A stretch of 64,000 bases of DNA from contig NZ_CP080997.1 in NCBI RefSeq assembly GCF_019645815.1, forward strand, positions 2,546,880 to 2,610,879, in the 5' to 3' direction. Position numbers and translations under genes: made by a program. Positions within the stretch are counted from its first letter, which is position 1. Every line of letters starts with the position of its first letter. This stretch comes from Mycolicibacter heraklionensis. GTDB lineage: Bacteria; Actinomycetota; Actinomycetes; Mycobacteriales; Mycobacteriaceae. The notes under the pieces are model-generated. The model was not told the DNA's origin and searched no databases. It worked only from the letters and a program-made list of their open reading frames with translations. This document shows, one piece after another, positions 50,315 to 60,553 of this stretch.

Positions 50315-50701
50315 TCAGACTTGCGGCGGATGAATTCCACAGGTACACGCATCGATGGACGGACAAGTGCACCGCATTCCCCACTCGATGACCGCGCGGG
50401 CGCGTGACAATGACTCCAATTGGGCGTCGATCTCGGCGAGCTTGGCCTTGGCCAGCGCCTGACTGGCCGGGCGCCCGGGTGCATCGTCGGCGAACAGCAG
50501 CTGAATCTCGTCGAGCGTGAACCCCGCCGTCTTGCACAGGCCGATCACCTCTAGCCGGGCCAGCACCGCACCGTCATAGCGGCGCTGGCCGCCCACCCGA
50601 ACCGGAGCGGCCAGCAGACCGATCCGCTCGTAATAGCGCAAGGTGGTCGCGGCGACGCCGCTGCGGTGAGCGACCTCGCCGATGGTCAACCGTCCGGCCA
50701 A
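50315..50701 (-). CDS. MerR-family regulator with C-terminal cysteines
   Basis: 128 residues from TTG 50701. The N-terminal HTH has RLTIGEVAHRSGV and TTLRYYERIGLL; a coiled coil follows and the end has RCTCPSIDACTCG, cysteines suited to a metal ion, as in metal-responsive MerR members. The TTG was chosen because GGAGG lies five bases before it; the open frame up to 50764 would place the start across the operator. It is divergent from the PPOX gene, with the palindrome 50719-50733 between. Confidence 0.8.
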   Translation of the reverse strand: MAGRLTIGEVAHRSGVAATTLRYYERIGLLAAPVRVGGQRRYDGAVLARLEVIGLCKTAGFTLDEIQLLFADDAPGRPASQALAKAKLAEIDAQLESLSRARAVIEWGMRCTCPSIDACTCGIHPPQV

Positions 50702-50718
50702 CGGCACCTCCAGAGGAC

Positions 50719-50733
50719 TTGACTTGAAGTCAA
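50719..50733. promoter_or_regulatory. palindromic operator between MerR and PPOX genes
   Basis: TTGACTT-G-AAGTCAA, a perfect 7-1-7 palindrome; its left arm could also be a -35 for the plus-strand gene. A TAAGTT follows at 50737-50742. It is the likely MerR-type site. Confidence 0.6.
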
Positions 50734-50755
50734 CTCTAAGTTGTTCCCTGGTGGC

Positions 50756-51208
50756 ATGCACCACCTACCACTGGAAGATCTGAGGGACGCGCGCTACGCG
50801 CTGCTGCGCTCCTTCCGCCGCGACGGCACGCCCATGGACACCCCGGTGTGGTTCGCAGTCGAGGGCGGCACCGTGCTGTTTCGGACCAAGGTCGGGCCAA
50901 AGACTCGACGGCTGACCGCGCGCCCCGAGGTCGAGTTGACCGCCTGCGACTACCGCGGACGGCGCCGTCAGCCGGCGGCGGCGCTACTGGGCCGGGCCGC
51001 CATTCTGTCCGGCGATGAGGCCGAAGCCGCCAACCGCACCCTGCACCGGCGGTACGGCTGGCAGTGGAACGTGGTGCCGATGATCCCGGTACCCGGCGTC
51101 ACCAATGTGCATCGGGATCTGCCGCTCCGGGAGAAGTGGCGGCGCGCCCGAACCCGCAACCTGTGGCCGGACAGTGTGATCGTCCGGGTGGACCCGCTCG
51201 CGCGGTAG
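50756..51208 (+). CDS. PPOX-class F420-dependent-type oxidoreductase (Rv2061-like)
   Basis: 150 residues, split beta-barrel of the pyridoxamine-phosphate-oxidase class: LRDARYALLRSFRRDGTPMDTPVW, RTKVGPKTRRL and a DYRGRRR segment resemble the family annotated as probable F420-dependent. The cofactor is not proven by sequence. A TTG at 50741 would add five residues; the ATG is preferred. The MerR gene and palindrome alongside suggest inducible expression. Confidence 0.75.
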   Translation: MHHLPLEDLRDARYALLRSFRRDGTPMDTPVWFAVEGGTVLFRTKVGPKTRRLTARPEVELTACDYRGRRRQPAAALLGRAAILSGDEAEAANRTLHRRYGWQWNVVPMIPVPGVTNVHRDLPLREKWRRARTRNLWPDSVIVRVDPLAR

Positions 51209-51240
51209 CACGCATTCCGGCCGGATGCCGCGTTCGTCGG

Positions 51241-54200
51241 TTACCCGCCCAAGCAGCCCGGGCCGAGCAATGCCTTCAAATCCCCCATCAACGCCGACGA
51301 CGGCGTCACTCGCAGCGAGGCATCCAGTTCCAGCACGGTGATGCGCTCCCCGCTGATCAGCCGCAGCTGCACTTGCGCGGTGCCGGGATGGCGGGTCAGC
51401 ACCTGCTTGAGCGCGCTGACCTTGTCCATCGTGCACTGCCGGGTCGGCAGACTCACCGCCAGCGGACGATCCGCGGCGTTGGCGGAGAAGTCCGGCACCA
51501 CCAGCTCGTTGGCGATCAGTGAGATCCGGTCGTCGCGGATGTTCACTTTGGCACTGACCAGCACCACGGCGTCGTCGGCGACCTCCGCTCCGTAGGCGGA
51601 GTAGGTCTGCGGAAAGAACATCACCTCGATGCCGCCGGTGAGATCCTCCAATTGTGCCGAGGCCCAGGGCAGTCCGTTCTTGTTGACCCGGCGGTTCACC
51701 GATGCCAGGATGCCGCCGACCCGCACCTGGGTGTCGGCGGCGACGTCACCTTCCAGGATCGCCGGGATCTGGGTGTCGACCTGGGCAGCCAGCAGATGCG
51801 CGATGCCGTTGAGCGGATGCCCGGAGACATAGAGGCCGAGCATCTCCCGTTCCAAGGCCAGCTTGTGCTTGTCGGCCCACTCCTCGTCGGGCACCTTGAT
51901 GCCGAAAACGGCATCGGTTCCGGAGCTTTCGCCGTCTCCCCCGCCGAACAGGTCGAACTGCCCCACCGCTTCGGCCTTCTTGGTGCCCAGTACGGAGTCG
52001 ACCGCGTCGGTGTGCACCAGGAACAGCCCCTTGCGCGGATGCCCGAGCGAGTCGAAGGCGCCGGCCTTGATCAAGGATTCGGTGACCTTCTTGTTGCAAG
52101 CCGCGATGTCGATCTTGTTGAGGTAGTCGGAGAAGTCGGTGAATCGGCCCTTGCTTGTCCGGGTGTTGATCAGCGAGCTGACGACGTTGGCGCCGACGTT
52201 GCGTACCGCGCCCAGCCCGTAACGGATGTCCTCCCCCACCGAGGCGAAGTTCAGCTCGGATTCATTGACGTCGGGTGGCAGCACGGTGATCCCCAGCCGG
52301 CGGCAGTCGGCCAGGTAGACCGCGGCCTTGTCCTTGTCGTCACCGACCGACGTCAACAGCCCGGCCATGTATTCGGCCGGGTAGTTGGCCTTGAGGTACG
52401 CCGTCCAGTACGACACCAGGCCGTATCCGGCCGCGTGCGACTTGTTGAACGCGTAGCCGGCGAACGGAAGAATGGTGTCCCACAAAGCTTTCACGGCCTT
52501 CTCGGAGAAGCCGTTGGCGGTCATCCCCTCGTAGAAGCCCTTGTATTCGGCTTCGAGCACTTCAAGCTTCTTCTTGCCCATGGCTTTACGCAGCGCATCG
52601 GCCTTGCCCATGGTGTAGGAGGCCACCTTCTGGGCGATGAACATGATCTGCTCTTGGTAGACGATCAGGCCGTAGGTCTCGGACAGGATGTCGCGCAGCG
52701 GCTCTTCGAGCTCGGGGTGGATGGGTTTGATGGCCTGGCGATTGTTCTTGCGGTCGGCGTAGTCGTTGTGGGCGTTCATGCCCATCGGGCCGGGACGGTA
52801 CAGCGCCAGCACGGCGACGATGTCGTTGAACTCGGTGGGCTGCATGCGGCGCAGCAGGTCACGCATGGGGCCGCCGTCGAGCTGGAACACGCCCAGGGTG
52901 TCGCCGCGGCCCAGCAATTCGTAGGTGGCCGGGTCATCGAACGGCAAGGTGTCCAGATCCAGGTCGATTCCCCGGTTGGCCTTGATGTTCTCCAGGCAGT
53001 CGCCGATGATCGTCAGGTTGCGCAGGCCCAGGAAGTCCATCTTCAGCAGGCCGATTTCTTCACACGACGGGTAGTCCCAGCCGGTGATGATGGCACCGTC
53101 CTGCGGGCGCTTCCACAACGGGATCGCGTCGATCAGCGGCTCGGAGCTCATGATCACCGCGCAGGCGTGCACGCCGGCGTTGCGGACCAGGCCCTCCAGG
53201 CCACGCGCCGTCTCGTAGATGGTGCGCACATCGGGGTCGGTGTCGATCAGCCCACGAACCTCGGCGGCTTCCTTGTACCGCTCGTGGTTCGGGTCGGTGA
53301 TGCCCGACAGCGGGATGTCCTTGGCCATGATGGGAGGAGGCAGCGCCTTGGTGATCCGGTCGGCGATCGCATAGCCCGGCTGGCCGTAGTGCACACGCGC
53401 TGAATCCTTCAGCGCTGCTTTGGTTTTAATGGTGCCGAAGGTGATCACCTGAGCGACCCGGTCACTGCCCCACCGCTCGGCGGCGTAGCGCACCATCTCA
53501 CCGCGGCGACGGTCGTCGAAGTCGATGTCGATGTCGGGCGCCGACGGCCGTTCCGGGTTGAGGAAGCGTTCAAACAGCAGGCCGTGCGGGATCGGGTCGA
53601 TGTTGGTGATGCCCAGCGCGTAGGCCACCAGCGACCCGGCGGCCGACCCTCGGCCCGGGCCCACCCGGATGTTGATCGAACGGGCGTAGTTGATCAGGTC
53701 CGCCACGATCAGGAAGTACGACGGAAATCCCTTGCCGCAGATGACGTCGATCTCGTACGAAGCACGATCGGTGTACTCGCTCGGCACACCTGCGGGAAAG
53801 CGCCTTTGAAGACCGGCCTGCACCTCGTGGCGCAGCCAGGTCCCCTGGTCGTGGCCGTCGGGAACCGGGAACACCGGCATCCGGTCGCGCGGAGCCCACA
53901 CATCGGCATAGGACTGCACCCGCTCGGCGATCAGCAGGGTCGAGTCACAGGCCTCCGGCAGCTGGTCGTCCCAGAGCGCGCGCATCTCGGCGGCCGACTT
54001 CAGGTAGTAGCCGTCGCCGTCGAACTTGAACCGGGTGGGATCCGACAGTGTCTTGCCGGTCTGCACGCACAACAGTGCCTCGTGGTTCTGCGAGGCGTCG
54101 CGGGTGACGTAGTGGCAGTCGTTGGTGGCCAACGTCGGGATGCCGAGCTTGCGGCCGACCTCCAGCAGCCCGTCGCGTACCCGGCGCTCGATGGACAGAC

Positions 54201-54792
54201 CGTGGTCCATCACCTCGAGGAAGTAATTCTCCGCGCCGAAGATCTCCCGCCATTTGGCGGCCGATTCCAGCGCCTCGCGATCCTGGCCCAGGCGCAGCCG
54301 GGTCTGCACCTCACCGGACGGGCAGCCGGTGGTGGCGATGATGCCCTCGGCGTGCTCGGCAATGATCTCGGCGTCCATCCGCGACCATTTGCCGAGCTGG
54401 CCCTCGAAGGAAGCCAGCGAGGACAGCCTGAACAGGTTGCGTAACCCGGTGGCGTTCTCGGCCATCATGGTGAGGTGGGTGTAGGAGCCGCCGCCGGAGA
54501 CGTCGTCGCTCTTCTGGCCGGGGTCGCCCCAATGAACCCGCCGGGTGTCGAAACGCGAGCCCGGGGCGATGTAGGCCTCCACCCCGATGATCGGCTTGAT
54601 GCCGACCTTGGTCGCCGCGTTGTAGAACTCGCTGGCGCCGAACATGTTTCCGTGGTCGGTCATCCCGATCGCGGGCATCTCCAAGCGCTGCGCCTCGGCC
54701 AGCATCGGGGCGATCTTCGCCGCGCCGTCGAGCATCGAGTACTCGGTGTGGTTATGCAGGTGCACGAAGGACCGCGACGATGAACTGTCCAT
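51241..54792 (-). CDS. dnaE1: DNA polymerase III subunit alpha
   Basis: Main replicative polymerase, 1183 residues, the length of DnaE1 (Rv1547). The N-terminal PHP domain has [13 protein letters not shown] with its metal-binding histidines, and is the proofreading exonuclease in mycobacteria. The palm carries [12 protein letters not shown] with catalytic aspartates; the fingers, an HhH region and a C-terminal OB fold ([12 protein letters not shown]) follow. ATG at 54792, after a TAGACT nine bases upstream. No damage or inteins seen. Confidence 0.97.
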   Translation of the reverse strand: MDSSSSRSFVHLHNHTEYSMLDGAAKIAPMLAEAQRLEMPAIGMTDHGNMFGASEFYNAATKVGIKPIIGVEAYIAPGSRFDTRRVHWGDPGQKSDDVSGGGSYTHLTMMAENATGLRNLFRLSSLASFEGQLGKWSRMDAEIIAEHAEGIIATTGCPSGEVQTRLRLGQDREALESAAKWREIFGAENYFLEVMDHGLSIERRVRDGLLEVGRKLGIPTLATNDCHYVTRDASQNHEALLCVQTGKTLSDPTRFKFDGDGYYLKSAAEMRALWDDQLPEACDSTLLIAERVQSYADVWAPRDRMPVFPVPDGHDQGTWLRHEVQAGLQRRFPAGVPSEYTDRASYEIDVICGKGFPSYFLIVADLINYARSINIRVGPGRGSAAGSLVAYALGITNIDPIPHGLLFERFLNPERPSAPDIDIDFDDRRRGEMVRYAAERWGSDRVAQVITFGTIKTKAALKDSARVHYGQPGYAIADRITKALPPPIMAKDIPLSGITDPNHERYKEAAEVRGLIDTDPDVRTIYETARGLEGLVRNAGVHACAVIMSSEPLIDAIPLWKRPQDGAIITGWDYPSCEEIGLLKMDFLGLRNLTIIGDCLENIKANRGIDLDLDTLPFDDPATYELLGRGDTLGVFQLDGGPMRDLLRRMQPTEFNDIVAVLALYRPGPMGMNAHNDYADRKNNRQAIKPIHPELEEPLRDILSETYGLIVYQEQIMFIAQKVASYTMGKADALRKAMGKKKLEVLEAEYKGFYEGMTANGFSEKAVKALWDTILPFAGYAFNKSHAAGYGLVSYWTAYLKANYPAEYMAGLLTSVGDDKDKAAVYLADCRRLGITVLPPDVNESELNFASVGEDIRYGLGAVRNVGANVVSSLINTRTSKGRFTDFSDYLNKIDIAACNKKVTESLIKAGAFDSLGHPRKGLFLVHTDAVDSVLGTKKAEAVGQFDLFGGGDGESSGTDAVFGIKVPDEEWADKHKLALEREMLGLYVSGHPLNGIAHLLAAQVDTQIPAILEGDVAADTQVRVGGILASVNRRVNKNGLPWASAQLEDLTGGIEVMFFPQTYSAYGAEVADDAVVLVSAKVNIRDDRISLIANELVVPDFSANAADRPLAVSLPTRQCTMDKVSALKQVLTRHPGTAQVQLRLISGERITVLELDASLRVTPSSALMGDLKALLGPGCLGG

Positions 54793-54928
54793 AGGACCGC
54801 CAGTCTATGGCCGAGCACCGACGCTTTCGGGCGTGTCGCCGGTCGTGTCTCCTCGGCTGTCGTTTCCCGGGACAGCGGCCGCCGCGGTGCACTACGTTGA
54901 GGTTCGGCGAAAGCGAGGAGAGTCATAC

Positions 54929-55165
54929 ATGAGCGTGTACCGGGTGATCGACATCATCGGGACCAGCCCGTCGTCCTGGGAGAACGCCGCGGCCGAAGCG
55001 GTGCACCGGGCCAAGCAGACCATCGACGACATCCGCGTCGCCCAGGTCGTCGAGCAGGACCTCACCCTCGACGACAAAGGCGGCATCATCTACCGCACCA
55101 AACTGCGCATCTCCTTCAAGATCCGGCCGCCGAAGTCAGCCAAGCCGGCCGACGAATCCAGCTAA
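54929..55165 (+). CDS. dodecin
   Basis: 78 residues. YRVIDIIGTSPSSWENAAAEAVHRA followed by a VVEQDLTLDD-type strand and RTKLRISFKI matches dodecin, a dodecameric shell that binds flavins or CoA. The last ~12 residues form a polar tail. The ATG at 54929 has GAGGAG eight bases upstream. It stands apart between dnaE1 and the RluD-type gene. Confidence 0.88.
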   Translation: MSVYRVIDIIGTSPSSWENAAAEAVHRAKQTIDDIRVAQVVEQDLTLDDKGGIIYRTKLRISFKIRPPKSAKPADESS

Positions 55166-55208
55166 CGGCATCGCTGCCGGGTGCTCGTCGAGGCCCGCAA
55201 GCCCTGAG

Positions 55209-56129
55209 TCAGCGGTGCAGAACGTCCAGTGCGTGCTGCAGATCCGCCGGGTATTCGCTGGTGATCTCGATGCGCCGCCCGTCGCCGGGGTGGGCGAAGG
55301 CCAGTGAGCGGGCGTGCAGCCACTGGCGTTCTAGTCCGAGCTTGCGCGCCAGTGTCGGGTCAGCCCCGTAGGTGAGGTCACCGCAGCACGGATGGCGCAG
55401 GGCCGAGAAGTGCACCCGGATCTGGTGGGTGCGGCCGGTTTCCAGGTGCACGTCGAGCAGGCTCGCGGCGACGAACGCCTCCACCGTGTCGTAGTGGGTG
55501 ATGCTGTGCCGTCCATCGGCGGTCACCGCGAATTTCCAGTCCGGTCCGTGATGCCGCCCGATCGGTGCGTCGATGGTCCCGCTGGACGGGTCCGGATGGC
55601 CCTGCACCAGTGCGTGGTAGCGCTTCTCCACGGTGCGCGCCTTGAACGCGCGTTTGAGTGCGGTGTAGGCGCGTTCGGAGATCGCCACCACCATCACCCC
55701 GGAGGTCCCGACGTCCAGGCGGTGCACGATGCCCTGACGTTCCGGGACCCCGGAGGTGGTGATCCGATACCCGGCTGCGGCCAGGCCGCCCAGCACGGTG
55801 GGCCCGGTCCACCCCACGGACGCGTGCGCGGCGACCCCGGCGGGTTTGTCGACGGCGACGATATCGGCGTCGGAGTACAAGATCGTCATGCCCTCGACCT
55901 CGGCCGGGGTGTTCTCCAGCGGCGGCGGCGCTTCAGGCAGCCGCACCTGCAGCCACGCACCGGCGACCAGCCGATCGGACTTGCCGACAGCGACGCCGTC
56001 CAGTTCCACGTCCCCGTTTTCGGCCAGCGTCGCGACCACATTGCGCGACAGGCCCAACAGGCGGGCCAGCCCGGCGTCGACACGCATACCGGCCAGTCCC
56101 TCGGGGACCGGCATGGATCGTTCGGTCAC
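55209..56129 (-). CDS. RluD-family pseudouridine synthase
   Basis: 306 residues, matching Rv1540. An S4 RNA-binding domain (~15-65) precedes the catalytic domain with [12 protein letters not shown] (catalytic Asp), KRYHALVQG and [12 protein letters not shown]. It modifies uridines in rRNA, most likely 23S; which positions is not shown. Starts seven bases after the lspA stop, so the two are co-transcribed. Confidence 0.9.
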   Translation of the reverse strand: MTERSMPVPEGLAGMRVDAGLARLLGLSRNVVATLAENGDVELDGVAVGKSDRLVAGAWLQVRLPEAPPPLENTPAEVEGMTILYSDADIVAVDKPAGVAAHASVGWTGPTVLGGLAAAGYRITTSGVPERQGIVHRLDVGTSGVMVVAISERAYTALKRAFKARTVEKRYHALVQGHPDPSSGTIDAPIGRHHGPDWKFAVTADGRHSITHYDTVEAFVAASLLDVHLETGRTHQIRVHFSALRHPCCGDLTYGADPTLARKLGLERQWLHARSLAFAHPGDGRRIEITSEYPADLQHALDVLHR

Positions 56130-56136
56130 AGCCGCA

Positions 56137-56730
56137 TCAGGCCTGCTCGCCGTCGCCCGCGCGTCGGCGGCCCACCGCGTCGAAGTCGAAGCCGAACACC
56201 GACAGCGCGACCAGCAGGATCGCGCCGCCCACCACGGCCGGGTCGGCGACGTTGAACACCGGCCACCAGCCGATCGACAAGAAGTCGACCACGTGGCCCT
56301 GCAAATGCCCGGGCGCCCGGAAGAACCGGTCCACCAGGTTGCCCAGCGCCCCGCCGAGGATCATTCCCAGACCGATCGCCCACCAGGGCGACACCAAGCG
56401 GCGCGACATCCAGATGATGCCGAGCACCACCGAGCTGGCGATCAGCGTCAACACCCAGGTGTAGCTGGTGGCCATGGAGAACGCGGCGCCGGAGTTGCGG
56501 ACCAGGGTCCAGGTCACGGTGTCGCCGATGATCGGCACGGGCTGGCCGGGGGTGAGCATCTTCACCGCGAGCACCTTGGTGACGACGTCGGCCACCAGCA
56601 CCACCGCGGCCACCGACAGCAGCAGTCCCAGCCGGCGGGGCGGGGCGGGCGGCTCCGCCTCAGGCGCCGGGGCCGGGTCCACCTCCGTCTCGGTCGAGTC
56701 GGTTGTCTCGTCACTCACGCCCCCCATCAT
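56137..56730 (-). CDS. lspA: lipoprotein signal peptidase
   Basis: Aspartic membrane peptidase that removes the signal peptide of Lgt-modified lipoproteins. 197 residues. A Glu/Pro-rich ~32-residue N-terminus is followed by four membrane helices; catalytic aspartates lie in GNLVDRFF and FNVADPAVV, with RNSGAAFS also conserved. Start ATG 56730 (tandem ATG at 56727), or GTG 56718; the ribosome sites do not decide. lgt lies at 4772 in the same window, its partner in the pathway. Confidence 0.95.
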   Translation of the reverse strand: MMGGVSDETTDSTETEVDPAPAPEAEPPAPPRRLGLLLSVAAVVLVADVVTKVLAVKMLTPGQPVPIIGDTVTWTLVRNSGAAFSMATSYTWVLTLIASSVVLGIIWMSRRLVSPWWAIGLGMILGGALGNLVDRFFRAPGHLQGHVVDFLSIGWWPVFNVADPAVVGGAILLVALSVFGFDFDAVGRRRAGDGEQA

Positions 56731-56760
56731 CCCTTAACCCAGGTGCGGCATGATCGCCGC

Positions 56761-57699
56761 ATGCTGTCCAAGCGCATCACCGTCATCACCACCGGCGGAA
56801 CCATCTCCTGCAGCACCCAGGGCGATGGGGCGCTGCGGCCCGCCCGCAGCGGTTCGGACCTGCTGGCAGACACCGGCGCGGCAGACGTCACGGTGGTGGA
56901 CCTGATGGCGCGGGACAGCTCGGAGCTGGGTCCGGCCGACTGGGCTGCGCTGCTCGCCGCGGTTAACGCGGCCGTGGACGGCGGCGCCGACGGGGTGGTG
57001 GTCACGCACGGCACCGACACCTGCGAAGAGGGTGCGCTCTGGTTGGAACTCGGCTACACCGGCGACGCTCCGGTCGTGCTGACCGGGGCCCAGCGCGGCG
57101 CGGACGCCCCCGACGCCGACGGGCCGGGCAACCTGCGCGACGCCCTGGCGCTGGCCGCGGACCCGTCCGCCCGGGGACTGGGGGTGCTGATGTGCTTCGC
57201 CGGGCGGGTGCTGGCCCCGCTGGGTCTGCAGAAGGCGACCATCACCGGGCTGACCGGCTTCACCGGTCCGCTGCTGGGCACCGTTGCCGACGGCCGAGTC
57301 AGCCTGACCGGCGACAAGACTCGGCCCTACCTCGGCGCGACGGACACCGTGCCGCGGGTGGATGTCGTGGCGCTGTACGCGGGCGCCGATACCGTCGCTC
57401 TGGACGCCTGCGCCGCCGCCGGTGCGCGCGGGGTGGTGTTGTCCGCACTCGGGTCGGGCAACGCCACGTCGGCGGTGATCGACGGGGTGCGCCGGCACTG
57501 CGCGGCCGGACTCGTGGTCGCGGTGTCCAGCCGGGTTCCGGATGGCCGCATCGGCGCGGACTACGGTCCCGGCCGGGCCCTGGTGGCGGCGGGTGCGCTG
57601 ATGGTGCCGCGGCTGCGGCCGCCGCAGGCACGGATCCTGCTGATGGCGGCGCTTGCGGCCGGGCAGCCGGTCGGCGAGGTCATCGACCGGTGGGGCTGA
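56761..57699 (+). CDS. ansA: L-asparaginase
   Basis: 312 residues. Type-I/II asparaginase fold: ITTGGTISC (first catalytic Thr) and [10 protein letters not shown] (second Thr-Asp pair), then [13 protein letters not shown] and a C-terminal PHP-like helix. Matches ansA (Rv1538c), which releases ammonia from asparagine. No signal peptide is seen. The ATG at 56761 begins the conserved segment. The secreted-protein gene at 57702 starts three bases after its stop. Confidence 0.94.
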   Translation: MLSKRITVITTGGTISCSTQGDGALRPARSGSDLLADTGAADVTVVDLMARDSSELGPADWAALLAAVNAAVDGGADGVVVTHGTDTCEEGALWLELGYTGDAPVVLTGAQRGADAPDADGPGNLRDALALAADPSARGLGVLMCFAGRVLAPLGLQKATITGLTGFTGPLLGTVADGRVSLTGDKTRPYLGATDTVPRVDVVALYAGADTVALDACAAAGARGVVLSALGSGNATSAVIDGVRRHCAAGLVVAVSSRVPDGRIGADYGPGRALVAAGALMVPRLRPPQARILLMAALAAGQPVGEVIDRWG

Positions 57700-57701
57700 C
57701 C

Positions 57702-58163
57702 ATGGCCAGGATTCTCGCCCTCGTGGGCGCCGCCGTTCTCACGGTCGGGACTGCCGCCGCGGTTCGGGCCGAGCCGCCGCCCGGGGCGGACGCCATCGAC
57801 GACTACCCCGTCGCCACCGGCCGGTACTCATCGCCGACCGACTTCTACTGGGTCTTCTTCAGAACTCCGGACGGCCGCTCGTGCGGTATCGGCCCCAATG
57901 GCGGGCCGATCGGCTGCGATGCGGTGCCGATGGACGCTCCCGCCGGCACCAACCAGACCGTGCTCGAAGTCGGCGGGGTGCCCGCGGCATACCGCCATGG
58001 CGACATCGCCTCGTTCACCCGGGACGTGGATGTGCTGCCGGAGGGCCATCGACTGGAGAACTGGGGCTCCAGCTGCGCAGTCGGCTACCAGGGCACGGTG
58101 ACCTGCAAAGGCTATGGCCACCATGGCTTCACCCTGTCCAGCGTCTACGGCGTGCTGTGGTGA
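57702..58163 (+). CDS. small secreted protein of unknown function
   Basis: 153 residues. A signal peptide of ~23 residues (ending RAEP) is followed by a soluble domain with four cysteines (RSCGIG, IGCDAVP, SSCAVG, VTCKGYG) likely paired in two disulfides, and GFTLSSVYGVLW at the end. A mycobacterial exported type without assigned function. The ATG overlaps the ansA stop region, so it is probably co-transcribed with ansA. Confidence 0.72.
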   Translation: MARILALVGAAVLTVGTAAAVRAEPPPGADAIDDYPVATGRYSSPTDFYWVFFRTPDGRSCGIGPNGGPIGCDAVPMDAPAGTNQTVLEVGGVPAAYRHGDIASFTRDVDVLPEGHRLENWGSSCAVGYQGTVTCKGYGHHGFTLSSVYGVLW

Positions 58164-58175
58164 CGACCCGCACCG

Positions 58176-59531
58176 CTAGCCGGGTTCCTCCGGGCGCGTG
58201 ACGTAGTCCGGCCAGTCCAGGCTCGCGACGGGGTCAGCGCGGCTGATCTCGGGCTCGTCGTCGGGGAACGTCCGCACCGGACCGGGGCCCGAGCCGCGCG
58301 TTTCGAACCGGACCGTCATCACCCCGTGGCCGGCTCCCTGCACCCAGCCGTGGCCGAGGTCAGGGTGGCTGACGTCATCACCGACCCGCCACGGCGCCGT
58401 GGTGGGCGGGGATAGTGGTTCCCGCGCCGTCATTTCGGGCGCGATGACTCCCAGGTCTGGAAACTCCAGATCCGGGAACAGCGACTCCTGCCGGACATCG
58501 GTCAGCCCGGAGAACCCCACGCCGAGCAGCCGGATCGGGCCGATCTCCTGCGGATCGAGCAGCAGCCGGCCGGCCGCCGCCGTGAGCGCGGCGGCGTCGG
58601 TGGTCGCATAGGGCAGCGTGGCCGATCGGGTCAGCACACTCATGTCGGCCTTCTTGAGTTTCACCGTCACGGTGCGAGCGCCGCGCCCGTCGCGCAGCAG
58701 TCTGCGGTAGGCGTGTTCACCGATCGGACCGATCTCAGCGCGCAGCTGGTCCAAGGTGGTCAGGTCCACCGCGAAGGTCGATTCGGCGCTGATCTGTTTG
58801 GCCTCAGCACGTTCGGCGACCCGCCGGTCGTCGATCCCCCGGGCCAGTCGGTGCAGTGCCGGGCCGATGGTGGCGCCCAGAATATCGGCGACCTCGTTGT
58901 CGGTCAGCGCGGCGAGCTGGCCGATCGTGTCGATGCCCAGCCGGTGCAGCTTCTCCTCGGCGACCGGACCGATCCCCCACAGCCGGCGCACCGGAAGCCC
59001 GTCCAGCAACAGCCGTTCCTCGGAGCGGCTGACGACGCGCACCCCGTCCGGCTTTGCCAGATCGGAGGCGATCTTGGCGATCTGCTTGCCCGAACCCGCC
59101 CCGACCGACGCCACCAAGCCGGTCTCGTCGCGTACCCGGCGGCGAAGGTGTTCGCAGAACCGCAGGACCTCCGCATCGCTTGCGCCGGCCAGCTCGGCCG
59201 GTTCACCGAACGCCTCGTCGAAGGAGAGCTGCTCGACGACCGGGATCACCGCCCGCACGGTCTCGAAAACCCGACGGCTGGCCATGCCGTACACGGCGCC
59301 ACGAGGCGGCAGCACCACGGCCGGGGCGCCCACCAGCCGACGCGCCTGGTGCATCGGCATCGCCGATCGGGCGCCGAAAACCCGCGCCTCGTAGCTGGCC
59401 CCGGCCACCACACCGCGGCCGCCGAGCCCGCCGACCAATACCGGCCGGCCCCGCAACGTCGGGCGGGTCAATTGCTCGACGGACGCGAAAAACGCGTCCA
59501 TATCCAGGTGCAGGACCCATCGGGCGTCCAC
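58176..59531 (-). CDS. dinB: Y-family DNA polymerase IV (DinX)
   Basis: Translesion polymerase, 451 residues, close to Rv1537 (dinX). [14 protein letters not shown] and EQLSFDEAF carry the catalytic acids; [19 protein letters not shown] and [15 protein letters not shown] are typical, and the C-terminal tail ([13 protein letters not shown]) is the mycobacterial extension. GTG 59531 was chosen over ATG 59570: it begins the conserved segment and lies seven bases after TAGGCT. Confidence 0.93.
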   Translation of the reverse strand: MDARWVLHLDMDAFFASVEQLTRPTLRGRPVLVGGLGGRGVVAGASYEARVFGARSAMPMHQARRLVGAPAVVLPPRGAVYGMASRRVFETVRAVIPVVEQLSFDEAFGEPAELAGASDAEVLRFCEHLRRRVRDETGLVASVGAGSGKQIAKIASDLAKPDGVRVVSRSEERLLLDGLPVRRLWGIGPVAEEKLHRLGIDTIGQLAALTDNEVADILGATIGPALHRLARGIDDRRVAERAEAKQISAESTFAVDLTTLDQLRAEIGPIGEHAYRRLLRDGRGARTVTVKLKKADMSVLTRSATLPYATTDAAALTAAAGRLLLDPQEIGPIRLLGVGFSGLTDVRQESLFPDLEFPDLGVIAPEMTAREPLSPPTTAPWRVGDDVSHPDLGHGWVQGAGHGVMTVRFETRGSGPGPVRTFPDDEPEISRADPVASLDWPDYVTRPEEPG

Positions 59532-59538
59532 GGCGTTC

Positions 59539-59544
59539 AGCCTA
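59539..59544 (-). promoter_or_regulatory. -10 element of dinX (leaderless arrangement)
   Basis: TAGGCT on the minus strand, seven bases before the GTG. Confidence 0.45.
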
Positions 59545-59575
59545 TTGGGCGCGCCGGCTCCGGACGGCATCCGAC

Positions 59576-59581
59576 TAGTGT
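59576..59581 (+). promoter_or_regulatory. -10 element of the 59589 methyltransferase
   Basis: TAGTGT, seven bases before the ATG at 59589; leaderless arrangement. Confidence 0.45.
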
Positions 59582-59588
59582 CGAGACG

Positions 59589-60155
59589 ATGGCGATGAAT
59601 CTGGTTCACCGGCTGTGTTGCAGTTCCCGGTACTGGGCGCGCAGCGTCGAGCGCGAACTCCTGCCGTGGGCGCTGGCAGACGTCGACCTCGGCGACAGCA
59701 CCCTGGAGATCGGCCCGGGCTATGGAGCCAACATGCGGTGTCTGGTGGACATGACGCCCCGGCTGACGGCCGTCGAGATCGACCCGCCGATGACCGAACG
59801 CCTGCAGGCGAAGTACGGCTCGCGCGCCCACATCATCAACGGCGACGGCACCGATACCGGTCTGCCGTCGGACGAGTTCAGTTCAGTGGTGTGTTTCACG
59901 ATGTTGCACCACGTTCCGACACCCGCGTTGCAGGACCGACTATTCGCCGAGGCTTTCCGTGTGCTGCGGCCCGGCGCGGTCTTCGCCGGCAGCGACGGTG
60001 TGCACTCGACGGTGTTCCAGCTGATGCATTTCCGCGATACCTACAACCCCGTCTCCCCCGACGCGTTGCCGGACCGCTTGCGCAGCATAGGTTTCCGCGA
60101 CGTGGCGGTGGCCACCGCAGGCGGGCAACAGCGCTGGCTGGCCGTCAAGCCCTGA
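59589..60155 (+). CDS. class I SAM-dependent methyltransferase
   Basis: 188 residues. SAM loop [14 protein letters not shown] at ~40-53, acidic [11 protein letters not shown], and CFTMLHHVP with [16 protein letters not shown] are Methyltransf_11 motifs. Substrate unknown. An ATG six bases further in (59595) is an alternative start. Divergent from dinX across 57 bp. Confidence 0.82.
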   Translation: MAMNLVHRLCCSSRYWARSVERELLPWALADVDLGDSTLEIGPGYGANMRCLVDMTPRLTAVEIDPPMTERLQAKYGSRAHIINGDGTDTGLPSDEFSSVVCFTMLHHVPTPALQDRLFAEAFRVLRPGAVFAGSDGVHSTVFQLMHFRDTYNPVSPDALPDRLRSIGFRDVAVATAGGQQRWLAVKP

Positions 60156-60162
60156 CGGAGCG

Positions 60163-60507
60163 CTACTTCGACCCTCCGCCACCCTTGTTGAGCTGGTGTG
60201 GGCAGTAGGTTTTCGCCGAGATCGCCGCGAACCGGGCCGCGTCGGCGACGGTCAGGTCGGGGTTGGCTTCGGTGATGTCGTTCAGCAGTTCCAGACTTGT
60301 TTCACCGTTGGCCGCCAACCCGCAGAGCGCTTCAGCGGCGGCCACCGCTTGAGCCGGGTCGTCGAAGATGATCCCGACCTGCCGAAGCGAGGTGATGAAC
60401 TCCGTACTGTCGACCGTGCTCACCTCCACCGCATTGGGGTCGGCGTGCCCGGGTGCGGCGAGGACAAGCGCCGCGGCGGCGACGAGCGGGACGAACAACA
60501 GCTTCAT
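60163..60507 (-). CDS. DUF732 secreted protein
   Basis: 114 residues. A signal peptide of ~22 residues (ending APGHADP) leads to the DUF732 domain: FITSLRQVGI, QAVAAAEALCGLA and FAAISAKTYCPHQL, with two conserved cysteines that probably pair. A glycine-rich tail ends it. Common small exported mycobacterial family, function unknown. AGGAGG lies seven bases before ATG 60507; upstream frame is not used. Confidence 0.85.
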   Translation of the reverse strand: MKLLFVPLVAAAALVLAAPGHADPNAVEVSTVDSTEFITSLRQVGIIFDDPAQAVAAAEALCGLAANGETSLELLNDITEANPDLTVADAARFAAISAKTYCPHQLNKGGGGSK

Positions 60508-60553
60508 AGGGGTCCTCCTGGGGCGGCCGAAGTCGTGAGGCATCGGGGATGCG

